Positions 10,003 to 22,462 of a stretch of 64,000 bases of DNA are shown here, one piece after another (within the stretch, counting starts at the first letter, position 1; every line of letters starts with the position of its first letter). The stretch lies in NCBI GenBank assembly GCA_029204225.1, contig CM055097.1, positions 62,198,950 to 62,262,949 on the forward strand. The letters are read 5' to 3'. A program made the position numbers and the translations under genes. The stretch comes from Diphasiastrum complanatum. Lineage: Eukaryota > Streptophyta > Lycopodiopsida > Lycopodiales > Lycopodiaceae. The notes beneath the pieces were generated by a model, which was given only the letters and a program-made list of their open reading frames with translations, did no database searches and was not told the origin of the DNA.

Positions 10003-12081
10003 GAGTAAAAAATTTTCAGAATGCTCATTACCGAATGGATTTGGTCCTCATAATACAAATGTTGTAAGAGGAGCATCAACGAGCAAGACACTGCCGACTC
10101 ATTCTGATAAGCAAAATAAAATACAAAAGAGTTTTTTGTTTTTTCATCATTGATTCATGTGTTGCATCTATTACTTGTGATTTATTGTTCCACTGCTTGT
10201 GATTGATAGTTGCGTATCTAGGTCCTGAAATGTAATGCAGAGTGTGGCGCACTTCCACAAAAGAATAGGCGCATCCTCGTAAACAAATTCAAACAAAAAG
10301 TGTATGCAATTTTTTTTAATGAAAGTGTTGGTATAGGAATGGAACCAATATAATTTCTCATGAATCAATATCATAAGATTTTTTATGGTTTTCTATAAAA
10401 GCATATAGACCCTTTTATTAGTAATAGTCTTCAAAAATTTGAGAGGCTTTAAAAAATGCACGTTAGTTTAGGATAGCTCAAAAGGGATTTTCAAAGCACT
10501 GACTTTACACTTCTAAATAGCAATGGTCAAAAACCTTTTCAAAGTTATCCGTAAAGAAATTGCATAGTTTTCAGTTTTTTGAGAACAATTACTTATAGAA
10601 GGGTATGCAAAAAGGCATCAAATTTTTAATGATATCAGTTTTGAAAAATAATGTAAATTTCATTCTTATACTTTATTGATTCTCCTTAGCACTACTAAAT
10701 AGTGCAAAAACTAGTAAAGTACAAGATAAACATGGTATAGGACATGATTTTATTGGAGTTAATCTCCCTTGACCCTCTAATCCATCTGAATAGCTACAAG
10801 TTTTTATTTTCTACCACTCTCTTTTCTTTCCGTCAACTATAGATGCAGTTTCATAAAAAAACAAAGTTTTTGCACATGCAAAAAAGTCGAAAATTTGCGA
10901 CATTGCAGATTTACTCACAATTCTATGACAGTTCGGTGACAATTCAGATGCCTGCAAATTTACACAAAGTTTCGGCTTAGGCGAAAAATGCAAAAAGTGC
11001 GAAGGATCAAGTATACATGCAGATTTTGTTGTTTTGGACCTTCAAGATTCCAAAAAAATGCAAAGTTTCAGATAACTGCAAAAATAGTGTATTTCTCACT
11101 AATAACAAATGCAATAATGACAATCTGCTCACGATCAACTTCTACAACACTTTACGAAGTCACGATCTGTAATAAGACTTTGTTAGTCGTAATTACTATC
11201 ATCTATTATAATTGTACAGTTAATCAGAAGATTACAAAATGGCTAGTTTGTCAATAAATAGTGACTAAACACCAACATCAAAACATTTTGTTCAGTCAGT
11301 GATGAGACGATGCATGTAGTGAGTTGTAGAAAGAAAGAGAACAATCATTGAGAGGTAATCGCAAGAGAGTTTTCAGTGTGCAAAGTAGTATGAGACACAT
11401 AGTGCTATGGATGATCGTAAGCTATCTCATGACAGACATTGTAGTGATCTGTATTCAAGCTTTTTCTACACACCAGATTCGTAAAGAATCATTATACTCA
11501 ACTCATTTAATTGAAACATAAGGTAGGATTCTCTTGCACATTATCGTGTCTTGAATATCTGATTTTATTCATTCTTTTTCGTTCTGATAACACACTTCAA
11601 TCATCATACTTCCATAGCGATAACGTCTAGGCTTCCATGGTTGTCTACAACACCTCAAGAAAATAGTAGAATGGATGTCATTGACTCCTACGTTAATTCA
11701 TGTTATCAATCATCATCCTCATTGCTACAACTTTCACAATGATAATGGCTACACTTTTCATGGTTGTCGACACCTTGAGAATGTGGTAGAACGGATGTCA
11801 CTCCTACGTTATCAGCCATTAGAAGTATTAATTTGTTTTACATCTGAAAGTTGCAAGATTCTAGTTCATAGTAGGTCTTAGATACATTGAAGGTTGTTGT
11901 TGTTCTGACTTTGATTCCGCATTGTCAGTTCATTTTGTTCTTTCAAATTATTGCGCAGCCCACAACACCATAGTTAGGATTACTAAATCTAACTACAGGA
12001 AAGTGAAAATGTTCCAATTTTGAGATTGAACTTATTCAAGAGATATCAGAACATCTGGTTCAAATCATCTCATTTCATCAA
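10003..12081. other. No gene recognised; possible plus-strand LTR in the second half
   Basis: AT-rich. Two imperfect copies of a block with CATGGTTGTC near its start and CTCCTACGTT near its end occur at about 11636-11695 and 11759-11810. Since primer-site-like boxes and a gag remnant follow at 12.08 kb, about 11.25-12.08 kb may be the LTR of that copia copy, but its borders cannot be set. Confidence 0.35.
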
Positions 12082-12191
12082 TGGTATCAGCGCTCCTATC
12101 CAATCGTGGTATCAGACCCAACCATTTTTCCAACAATGGTATCAAAACGTAGCCATTGAGTAAATCAATAGATTTCCAACACTAGTATCAA
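12082..12191 (+). repeat. Four PBS-like boxes (TGGTATCA...)
   Basis: TGGTATCAGCGC at 12082, TGGTATCAGACC at 12107, TGGTATCAAAAC at 12137 and TAGTATCAAAGC at 12184. Each resembles the iMet primer-binding site TGGTATCAGAGC, and a copia gag follows at once. Only one would have served as PBS; the first has one mismatch in 12. Confidence 0.55.
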
Positions 12192-12239
12192 AGCCTTAGG
12201 CTTCTTAATTAAACTTATCATCTATAATTTCACTTCCTA

Positions 12240-13000
12240 GAACTAATAGAGTCATCCTCTGAAACTGGAATCATCGAGAAATTCAATGGTGAAAACTTAT
12301 GTATGTTGAAGTTCAAAATCAAAATGATCCTAATAGAGAAGGATCTCTGAGAGTTGGTGGACGGAACTCTTCCCAAACCAACAGATCTTGATCTCCTAGG
12401 ACAATGGAAGATCAAAAATGGCAAAGCACTTGCCACGATCACTCTGAACCTGAGAGACTCTCTCATCTCTCATGTAACTTCATAAGACTTCTCATGAAGC
12501 CTGGGAGATTCTTACCTCTCTATATAAAACACAAGATGTTTCAGCAAAGCTCTTTCTTTAAAAAGAGATTCTTCTCATTCAAATAATTGAAAATACATCT
12601 ATTTGTGATTACATTAACAATCGCAAAGCCCTAATGGATCAATTATCTGCCACCGACCTCGGACAACGATGCAATTATGACTTTACTTTCAAGTCTTCCA
12701 ACCTCTTATGAGAATTTTATCATGTTTTTCAAGACACAACTTGATCTGACTCTTCAAAAGGTCACTTCTATTCTCATTCAAGAAGAGATTAGAAGGAAGA
12801 TGTCCGACCCCTCTACTAAAGACAAAGGTCTAGCACTGTTCACGAAGAAAACTTTTAAGAGGGTCAGAACCCTAAGCTGCAAAACAGGAGAGCCAAAAGT
12901 TTGGAAAAGTCTGATCTTAAAAAGAGAAAAGCGCTTAAAGAGCGTGACTCGCTTAAGAAGAAAACAAGAGCTTTTCCATTTAGCAAGCCCTCCAGACGCT
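12240..13000 (+). pseudogene. copia gag remnant
   Basis: Plus-strand counterpart of the gag at 8.7-9.2 kb. IEKFNGENL is followed by LKFKIKMILIEKDL, a stop, ELVDGTLPKP, QWKIKNGKALATITLNLRDS, and then MTLLSSLPTSYENFIMFF and ILIQEEIRRKM at 12677-12800. At least three stops or shifts lie between the blocks. Downstream a lysine-rich stretch is as expected before the zinc knuckle, but no CCHC is seen. No protease or pol follows, so the copy is truncated. The minus-strand frame at 12864-13271 is a shadow. Confidence 0.7.
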
Positions 13001-13006
13001 CCTTGA

Positions 13007-13787
13007 CTCCACGTTGGCTCCTGCAGGATCGAAGCAAAACACCCGTTGTCGCCCGCTCCTCAGCTGCCGCTGTCGTTGCCCGCTTCAGGACATCCTTGCA
13101 TTTTACATCTCTGGCAATCATGTTTAGTTTTTTTAACAAGCAAGATTGATGTGTCTTCTTTTCCAAGTGTTTATTCTTATGATTTGACGAAACAAAATTT
13201 GACTTCTTACTACAAGATTTATCATCTCGTTTCAAAGTTTTGTATGTAGTGCAATCCTTTTGATGGATCATGTTGATGTGTTTTTTTTGGAGACTTCTTA
13301 TTCAAAACTTACAACCAATGAACAACAAATAGAGCAAAATCAAAAAAGAATAATAAGAATACAATTTCTACCTCATCTAATTAATAAAAAATTAGCTTAA
13401 AGAGCTATTTTTATAGTTGTTGAGCTTGAACTAATATTGGACTGAGATTGTTAAGTGTCAAAGCCAACCAATCTAATAGTGGCCACTTCATGTGCACCAC
13501 CAACACTCTATTGACTTCAAAACTATACTAGCATACTATTTGGAAGGTAGGAGCATTTCATAAGCATCATAAATATGTAAGTTATTTGTTTATAAAAAGT
13601 TTTTGGAGTGAAGTTTAAAATTGTAATAAACATTATTGTCTTTTATTTATATTACTTTATTGTACAATTTACTTGAGTGTTTCATTTCCATCATATGCAT
13701 AACAACTTTGTCTACAATACTATTCATTGGATATTACTTACTTTTAAATTATTTTTTGAAAGTTGTATGTAGGATTTTATTTGGAAT
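13007..13787. other. No gene recognised
   Basis: Low-complexity AT-rich sequence after the gag remnant. No element terminus was identified. Confidence 0.4.
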
Positions 13788-13873
13788 AAAATGTTCAGTT
13801 AGCACACTTTCGTTTGTTCCTCTTGTTGGAAAAATGTTCAGTTAGCACACTTTCGTTTGTTCCTCTTGTTGGA
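13788..13873. repeat. Exact 43-bp tandem duplication
   Basis: Two adjacent identical 43-bp copies, 13788-13830 and 13831-13873, beginning AAAATGTTCAGTTAGCAC. The lack of mismatches points to a recent event. Confidence 0.95.
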
Positions 13874-14409
13874 AATCTTGACTATGTGGCTGGTCAAGTT
13901 TCAAAGTAAGGTACTAAACTATTAGCATTGAGTTTTGTTCAAAATGTTCTTATTTTATCCTTACTTTATTGATTGAAAAGTTGGAGCAAGCATATAATCG
14001 ATTAGCTCACTCTAGTCATAAATTGTCCATGCCTCCACAAAGAAAGGGAGATGCAATTGAACTTGCATACAACTTGCAAGGAAGCCAAGTGCCCAAATAT
14101 TAGTGAATGTTGAATGGGTGAAATTTCGCCAACTATCAAAACTATAATTGGGTGATACATTTACAAGATATTACCAACAAGTTCTATTTTGTCTTTTGAG
14201 TTATATGTGTATATGTGCATTGTTGAGTTTAGTACATATGTTTGAATATAAAAACTAGATCATTTTATCATTTCTCATATCAATTGTGTTGTTAGAAATC
14301 ACTTGTTCCATAAGCATTAGAGTTTGACATATTGTTTAAAATGCGAAACTCTTCCCTTCCTTCACAAACAACCTATTTTAAAAGGTTCAATACTCAAGAA
14401 AAAGTGTGA

Positions 14410-15974
<1,565 letters not shown>

Positions 15975-16440
15975 TTGAATACCGATCTTAAGAGATCTCC
16001 AAGAGATTTTAAAGTTGATGACTGGGTATATCTTAGGATTCCAAAAGATTCTAAGACGTTACGTACAAGGAAGCATTATAAGTTGTCTACCCGTTATTGT
16101 GGACCTTTCAGGATTGTACGTAGAATTGGTTCTTTGGCGTATGAACTCGATCTTCAAGGAAAATCGACCGCACACCCAGTGTTTCATGTAAGCCATTTGA
16201 AACTAAGTTTACATGATGGTGATACAGTTGGATCAGATGAGGATTTATCCCATTTGGAAGATTTGTCGCTGAATGTACCTTTGGAACCTGAGAAAGTGCT
16301 AAGAACCAGAGATAAACAATTGAGAAATCGTTCTATCTTTGAGTGCTTAATTCAGTGAAAGGGTCCTACTGAGGATGATGATTCATGGGAGAGAGTTGAT
16401 AGCATAAAGAAGAATTTTTCGAATTTTAGTTTCTAAGGAT
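15975..16440 (+). pseudogene. Ty3/gypsy polyprotein C-terminus (integrase C-terminal/chromo-like)
   Basis: DFKVDDWVYLRIPKDSKTLR and RYCGPFRIVRRIGSLAYELD with HPVFHVSHLKL are the classical end of gypsy integrase (GDxVLLxxxP, KLxPRYxGPFxIxxRIGxVAYxLxLP, HPVFHVSxLK). A stop after ECLIQ is followed by DDSWERVDSIKKNF, matching the final ATWEDxxxLxxxFP. About 17 codons downstream lies the polypurine tract. Upstream integrase core, RT and gag are absent, so this is a 5'-truncated copy. In active elements this segment binds DNA or chromatin and guides insertion. Confidence 0.85.
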
Positions 16441-16451
16441 AGAAACAGTTT

Positions 16452-16464
16452 AAGGAGGGAAGAA
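16452..16464 (+). promoter_or_regulatory. Polypurine tract (plus-strand primer)
   Basis: AAGGAGGGAAGAA directly precedes TGTTATG at 16465, the expected layout at the 3' LTR of the gypsy fragment. Nearly the same tract (AAGGAGAGAAGAA, then TGTTATG) borders the LTR at 19432 on the other strand. Confidence 0.8.
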
Positions 16465-17460
16465 TGTTATGTCCATGACCAGTACATAGGATACAGTATA
16501 CTCCTAGTCTTGGATACACGGTACTCCAATGAAACAAGCTGTTAGTTATGCCACATCATACTGGACGTGATCCGAAAGTAACTAATATCCTTGTGAGGCC
16601 CAGAACACACTAAGTGGAGTTTAGACAAGGTAATGAGACAGTGTATGCATGTGTAGAGTTATCAATAACAATTCTATGAATAGTTGGTCCATGCCCTTTA
16701 GAATGTTAGAATTTGGCCTCATGGCACCTTGTTGGAATTGCGTGGGCCCAAGGCTAAGATTAGAATGGTTGTGCTCTAAGGTCCATGTTTCATTTGCCCA
16801 ACCTATTCCATTTATGTAATATGTCCAGTTGCCCAATTTGAATGTAGCATGTATGATATTAAGTTGTTTTGGCTTTCTTTAGATGTATGTAGTTTAAAGT
16901 AATTGTATGTAATTTGAATAATCATATCATCTACGTATTTTGAATGATCGTATGGTTTGCAACGTAGAAGTAAGACAAAATCAAAAGCACTTTCAATGCT
17001 CGTGCGGACGTGCGAGAGTACAATGGCAACAATGACGGTTGTCTTTCTTGAGTTCTACCAGTCACACTTCGTTCCTTGATATCATGCAAGGATCATAGAT
17101 GTGTCACGTTGATGGTACATAAGATGTTCCACTTTGGAGTTAGACATGTTGCTCTACCAGTCCCAACACCCAAATGTTATCTCAAATTACGTCCTTTTTC
17201 TCCAAAAGTCCACCTCAATAGATGCATTGAATGAAGTAGAGATTCCACTCAATCACCAAAACCAAAGAGGGTGTTTGCATATCCTAAGAATTTTGCACTA
17301 GGAGACAATCATCAACATGCAACTCATCAAGGACTACCACACTCAATAGCCACAACTTCTATTACAGTATTCTTCCAACCACTACCTCAAGCTCTGAGTG
17401 AGCATAAATAGTGCTTTTGGTTTGTTCAATTTTCATGATCTAAATCATCAAAGAAAATAA
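16465..17460 (+). mobile_element. 3' LTR of the gypsy fragment (start certain, end unknown)
   Basis: It begins TGTTATGTCCATGACC immediately after the polypurine tract. No other copy is present in the window, so its end cannot be set; the boundary given is only the start of the next described stretch. No coding sequence is visible. Confidence 0.45.
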
Positions 17461-17530
17461 CCCACTGATTGGTGTTCCATCGATTTGAAAAAGAGAAAAA
17501 TCGGGAAAAGAAAACACAATTTAACTCCAT

Positions 17531-17842
17531 TTATTGGGAGTTCAATACTTTAAAGTTAGATGGTTTAAATAGCATCGTATCAAGGAATCGAATTCCTAAA
17601 ACTGGGTATATGCCTGAGAACTCTACCACTTCCTTCATTCCATCAAGATCAGGTTCGAAAAAAGAACTCACCGGAACCTGATTAATATTGCTTGACCACG
17701 AATAATGGTACTCACGTTCCAAAAAAAACCGGCTTAGCCAAAAATGTCGAAGTGATAAAATCCCAACAACATGCATACTGTCCCTAGAGAAAGGAAACAT
17801 AAATTCCTTCAACTCACTATATGGGAACAATATAAGATCCAA
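17531..17842 (-). CDS. Unidentified open frame inside element-derived DNA
   Basis: 103 codons with normal-looking composition, including RDSMHVVGILSLRHFWLSRF and GMKEVVEFSGIYPVLGIRF. I do not recognise a family. It lies on the minus strand, 1.1-1.4 kb downstream of the primer-binding site at 18941-18952, so it could be part of the leader or gag of the partial element that begins there. It could also be chance; no gene is asserted. Confidence 0.2.
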   Translation of the reverse strand: MDLILFPYSELKEFMFPFSRDSMHVVGILSLRHFWLSRFFLEREYHYSWSSNINQVPVSSFFEPDLDGMKEVVEFSGIYPVLGIRFLDTMLFKPSNFKVLNSQ

Positions 17843-18167
17843 GGCTAAATTTTGACATCACCACCAAGAAAACGAAATTTCTATAACTAGGTGTTAGTAA
17901 CTTGAATTTCCGGAGTTGTGCTAGAAAACCGATTCCAATCCAACTCAAAGTTACCAAATGTTCAAATTTTTTCCCTAGCCTTGATCAACAAGCTTGCATT
18001 AGCACTGATGTAGATAGTCAACCAATTCTTCGAATTGTCGACCACTACTATGCATCAGAACGACTTTAGTCACCTTGCCCATCATTCCAAAAGCCCCAAA
18101 GTTTGATTCCCTCTCTCTGGCAGCTACAGCCGTGATGGCAACGTCCAAAGGTGCATCAAGTTTTCAC

Positions 18168-18172
<5 letters not shown>

Positions 18173-18231
<59 letters not shown>

Positions 18232-18250
18232 AGGGAGGAGGAGGGAGGGA

Positions 18251-18340
<90 letters not shown>
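18173..18340. repeat. (GA)n microsatellite with GGA-rich centre
   Basis: Two long GA runs separated by a GGGAGGAGGGAGG-type core at about 18226-18257. Open frames across it are repeat artefacts. It lies within the internal region of the partial element beginning at 18953. Confidence 0.95.
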
Positions 18341-18342
<2 letters not shown>

Positions 18343-18940
18343 ATCCGCGCTAGTCTTCCAAGATCCTCCAGCAACTGTGCGAGTTCCTTCCCTAGAAGAA
18401 TGACAGGAACGCTCTACACTACTTCCTCATTCTCAGTTCTGTTCAACAGATTCACCAATGAATCATGGCATGCAAAAAAAAGGGTCTGCTAGTGCAGGGA
18501 GATCACCAACCAAAAACATCGTTTGCTCCACATCGCTTGTCATGGCAATGTTGTTTTCAGCTTTCCCGCAGCTGCATCGACCTCTGAACCACACACAGAC
18601 ACAACGATCTGCAGAAATTCATCAGCTACCTAGCTGTTATCTGGAATCCGTCGGCTTTTCGCCTCCCCTACATAGAGGGATAGACTTCTGAACAAAGTTA
18701 CACTCAGTTGGCCCAAATCTGGGAACCAACATTCACAGATTTCTGGCATGTGTAATTCCTATACAGGTGATTCAAAATAGATTTGGAAGTACGACAACTG
18801 GTGATCCTGACTGACTTGGATTTGTTTCTAAATTTTATTCTTCTGCTTAGAATACCTCACTCATTATAGAGACAGAAGGCAACTCTAGATATCGATGAAA
18901 GCTGACTCCATCCTATCCAAAAAATCCGCATCTTAGCCAG

Positions 18941-18952
18941 GCTCTGGTACCA
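18941..18952 (-). promoter_or_regulatory. Second primer-binding site, beyond the low-coordinate LTR
   Basis: On the minus strand TGGTACCAGAGC (one mismatch to TGGTATCAGAGC), one base after the LTR end. A true 3' LTR should be followed by host DNA, so this LTR also acts as the 5' LTR of another internal region. Confidence 0.7.
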
Positions 18953-18953
18953 A

Positions 18954-19432
18954 TGTTAAGACCCTACTAGGATTGCCTCTAAGATGAGGATAGGAGAACA
19001 CAATAAGAGAGACTATGGAGCCAAACCGCCCAACCAATCCTAGATCAAACGTGGATCTAGCCCCCAAGCCATGCCATGTGAAGCAAGAGGAGAAGAGAGA
19101 AACTGGTAACCTAAACCCAATATGTCGATGGGAGAATCCCCACCTCATTATATAGAGAGTAGAGTCATGTGCATGTATCCATGCAATCCCCATGCAAGTC
19201 AACTATAAATAGATCACACCTCTTCATGCAGTCCTCCTGCCTATATCTATTACACAGACATGCAATGCTCCAAATGTCTCAATTAGAGTGTCTGGGTCCT
19301 CTCAAGGTAATTAGTCACAAACTGGCCTTGACATGGAATTCAATCATGGCGTGAACAATAATCTCGAGTATTGGAGGGCCGGTCTACCATATTAGGACTA
19401 TTCTAGATCTTTAATCGAATATGGCCATAACA
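18954..19432 (-). mobile_element. LTR copy 1 (479 bp)
   Basis: On the plus strand it runs from TGTTAAGACCC to GGCCATAACA, so it is TG...CA on the minus strand. It matches the copy at 22076-22462 over nearly its whole length but has about 86 extra bases (19259-19344). A TATA-like TATATAG lies at about 19149-19157. It is bordered by a polypurine tract on the upstream side and a primer site on the downstream side. Confidence 0.85.
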
Positions 19433-19445
19433 TTCTTCTCTCCTT
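19433..19445 (-). promoter_or_regulatory. Polypurine tract upstream of LTR copy 1
   Basis: The minus strand reads AAGGAGAGAAGAA immediately before the LTR start TGTTATGGCC. Confidence 0.75.
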
Positions 19446-19811
19446 AAACTGCTTCTATCTTTAAAAGCTCTTCAAGAACATGAAAGAATTACAAGTACAT
19501 TTCCTTTAACTTTCAATATTATTCGAGAAAATCATTATTCTTAGTCTGACTTCCATATCAAACAAGTACTCAGAGATAAACCTATTTTCAATAGTTAATC
19601 TCTATTCTGGAGTAGGACTCAAGTTTGAAAAAAATATACTAAGCAATAAGTTTCTCAACTAGGTTAGGCTCAACACAAGTTAGTAACATCACCTTCATGT
19701 AAAACATTTACATGAACACTGAGTGAAATATTCCCTAACTTAGGAGATTAAAGTTAAAGAAAAGAAATAATAATTACAGTCTAAAATTATCTACAAAGTC
19801 TGGCAAACAAT

Positions 19812-19963
19812 TTTAGATTCATATGATTCGTCAATCATAATTTTTTGGAATCCCAAAACCTTAATCATTTATAGGATACTGGAGTATATGTTCACATAAC
19901 TCACGAAAAGTAAGAGTCATTCCAAAATCTTTCCATTAAGAAAATACTAGATTTAGGAATACT
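19812..19963. repeat. Inverted repeat arm (partner 25023-25174)
   Basis: 152 bp that reappear in reverse complement at 25023-25174 with about seven mismatches by eye. This arm lies inside the element's internal region, about 380 bp before its 3' LTR. The partner is therefore probably a fragment of a related element in the opposite orientation. Confidence 0.85.
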
Positions 19964-22062
19964 CAATTTTAATAGTTTTAATCTCAATTTTGACGAGTAT
20001 TTTGCACAAACGTTCACTTGACCCACCTCCAATGATTAGCATCAATTAGAAATATATCAGGCAAGTAACCGATTTCAAATTGTAATCAACTTGAAATTCA
20101 ACAAAAAAAGAAAACATTCATTTTTAACTTATAATCTCGGGAGAACACATGCCTCCAAAGTTTAGTCATCTTCAAGCACAGTACCAGAAAAATTAAATTT
20201 TCTTGAACCGGGTATTGTCTTGGAAAAAAGGTAGCCCATGAGGAACGATCATCTCACTGTCAATCCTAAATCTATGAACCCAAATCATAGACGTTCTGTT
20301 AGGATAGCAAAACTTATATCGTCACCCTCGAGAATTCAACAAATAGATTTTTTTTGTGGTTAGACCTAATTCTTTTTTTATGTCGTACTAGAAGAGTAGC
20401 TGATGTCGTAATGCCTATTACAACTCCCAAGCTCCCTTCGCATGCAAAATAATCAAAGATCGGATAAAAGAAAAAATCCCATGGAGAGTCTCTTAACTAA
20501 GCAAAAGCCAAACAATTCTCTAGAATTTCTGATTACTGAAAATTCCACACAAGGCCACCGTTGACTTATAAAACTTTCTCCAAAGATGCAATTAACCCTA
20601 AGGGTTTCACCTCCCAAAAAGTTGAAGTTCATTCCCCCTGGCGGCTACAGTCGCGATGGCTGGTCTGGCTCTTCCCTAAGGCATGTTGCTCAAGCCCCTC
20701 CTTCCCCTTAACCAGCTCGACCGTCACAATCGAGAGGAGAGAGAGCAGGGATAGGCGCAATCAGGAGATTGGATCGTGCGCCACCTTTCCTCACGGCTTG
20801 TGGAACAGATTTTCATCAACAAATACTGTGAAGCCAACGAGTCAGCAACTTCTTTGATTCTGCCTTTGCTGGGAAATGATCAGTTTTATTGCTCCAAATA
20901 GGCTTTTACATCATTCCCAGCCTAACTTCTACTCCCAGCCTCACTTCTATTCTTTGGCCTCAAAGATCAGACGATGGTAGCCTGCATCGAGCAATCACAA
21001 TCACTATTCATACTCAACGAAGGAAAGAAGTCACGCCTTCCTTTCAACGGCTGTCTCTACTGCTAGGAATCACTTAAGTTATCCTTTTTCTGAGCAGTAA
21101 CTAGCATAACTGCTCTCATTACCAATCACCCTTGGGAAGTAAGTGGTTTCTACTGACAACCACTTCAGGGTACCAAAAAGCTGCAACCGACACTCAGATT
21201 TCTAAAAAAAATCAGAACTCATTGCCTTTCGCAACAGTTCCAGATCTGAAATAGGCAGGTAAGTACCAGGTTGTTCTCAAATCTAATTCTGAGCAGGCAG
21301 AAACCAGCTGTCTCAAGACTCTCAATAGCTTTTAGGGTTTCAAACCACAAAAACGAGTTTGAGAAGAGATCTAACTGGCAAGTTTATGGTTCACGACCAA
21401 ATTTACTGTTCTTCTTCAATCTCACAAGCTATTCATATCCAAAAACTTTCAAGAGAAGAGTTCATACTTTTATTCCAAACATATGATTCTGATCCCACCA
21501 TCAGCAGGATATATACATCATACTGCTTTTACAGGGAATTGGAAGAATGATCAAAACTGTTTTAATATTTAGGCTCTGCTCAAAATTAAAGAAATAGCAT
21601 ATGATTCTCCCAATCAGTGTTCTTAAACATGCAAATTTACTGGAGGATTTGAGTAAAGCAAACTTTAGTCAGCATGTAATTTCTGGAATCATCTTCCTAA
21701 TTTTCCATATAGTTCAAAATCGATTACAATCAATCTGTCAATGAACAAGTAGACAATGATTCAGAACCTTATGGAGTTACGTTGGTTACCATTCCTTAAT
21801 TCAGCATAAACTAGCAATAAACCAAGCAAGGAGATCTGTCCATGCATATCATTCTACCACAAAAGAACCTTCCTTAAAGCTATAAATTTAGGAATGAATT
21901 CTATACTAAATCATAACATCTTTATCAAAATCATAAAAGTAGAAGAGCACTCTACCACCAAATCTTGAAAAGCATGATTTCATCAAAATTTAGTGAATCC
22001 CACTCCATAAATCCCTTGAGAACATAGCACTCCATTCCCATCCTTGACCGCATCCCAGCCGG

Positions 22063-22074
22063 GCTCTGATACCA
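22063..22074 (-). promoter_or_regulatory. Primer-binding site of the LTR element (iMet type)
   Basis: The minus strand reads TGGTATCAGAGC, one base after the LTR end ...GGTCTTTACA. Confidence 0.85.
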
Positions 22075-22075
22075 A

Positions 22076-22462
22076 TGTAAAGACCCTAAAGAGATAACCC
22101 CTAAGATGAGGATAGGAGAACACAATAGAAGAGACTATGGAGCCAAACCGCCCAACCAATCCTAGACCAAACCTGGATGTAGCCCCCAAGTCATGCCATG
22201 TGAGGCAAGAGGAGAAGAGAGAAACTGGTGATCTAACCCAATATGTCGAGAATTTCCACCTCCTTATATAGAGAGTAGAGTCCTGTGCATGTAACCATGC
22301 AATCTCCATGCAGGTCAACTATAAATAGATCACATCTCTTCATGCAGTCCTCCTGCCTATATTCGTCACACAGACATGGCGTGACCAACAATCTCGAATA
22401 CCGGAGGGCCGGTCTACCATATCAGGACTATTCCATGTCCTTAACCGAATATGGCCATAACA
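22076..22462 (-). mobile_element. LTR copy 2 (387 bp), 5' LTR
   Basis: TGTAAAGACCC...GGCCATAACA on the plus strand. It lacks the 86-bp segment present in copy 1. No polypurine tract is found on its outer side (22463 onward), so this is the outer 5' LTR. A TATATAG box lies at about 22266-22273. Confidence 0.85.

Larger units (their letters stand above)
18954..22462 (-). mobile_element. Gypsy-like LTR retrotransposon without pol (LTR-internal-LTR)
   Basis: Two direct LTR copies (22076-22462 and 18954-19432), both TG...CA, flank 2.6 kb. Read on the minus strand the order is 5' LTR, iMet-type primer site (22063-22074), an internal region without recognisable gag or pol, polypurine tract (19433-19445), 3' LTR. 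With about 3.5 kb and no enzymes it looks like a non-autonomous derivative. The tract and LTR start (AAGGAGAGAAGAA, TGTTATG) resemble those of the gypsy fragment at 16.45 kb, which supports a gypsy origin. A second primer-site-like sequence lies beyond the 3' LTR at 18941-18952 (see findings). Confidence 0.8.

Noticed and set aside
12864-13271. 135-codon minus-strand frame opposite the copia gag remnant
   Set aside because: Antisense shadow of the lysine/arginine-rich end of gag.
18075-18492. Arg-Glu repeat frames and their antisense Ser-Leu frame
   Set aside because: Artefacts of the (GA)n microsatellite.
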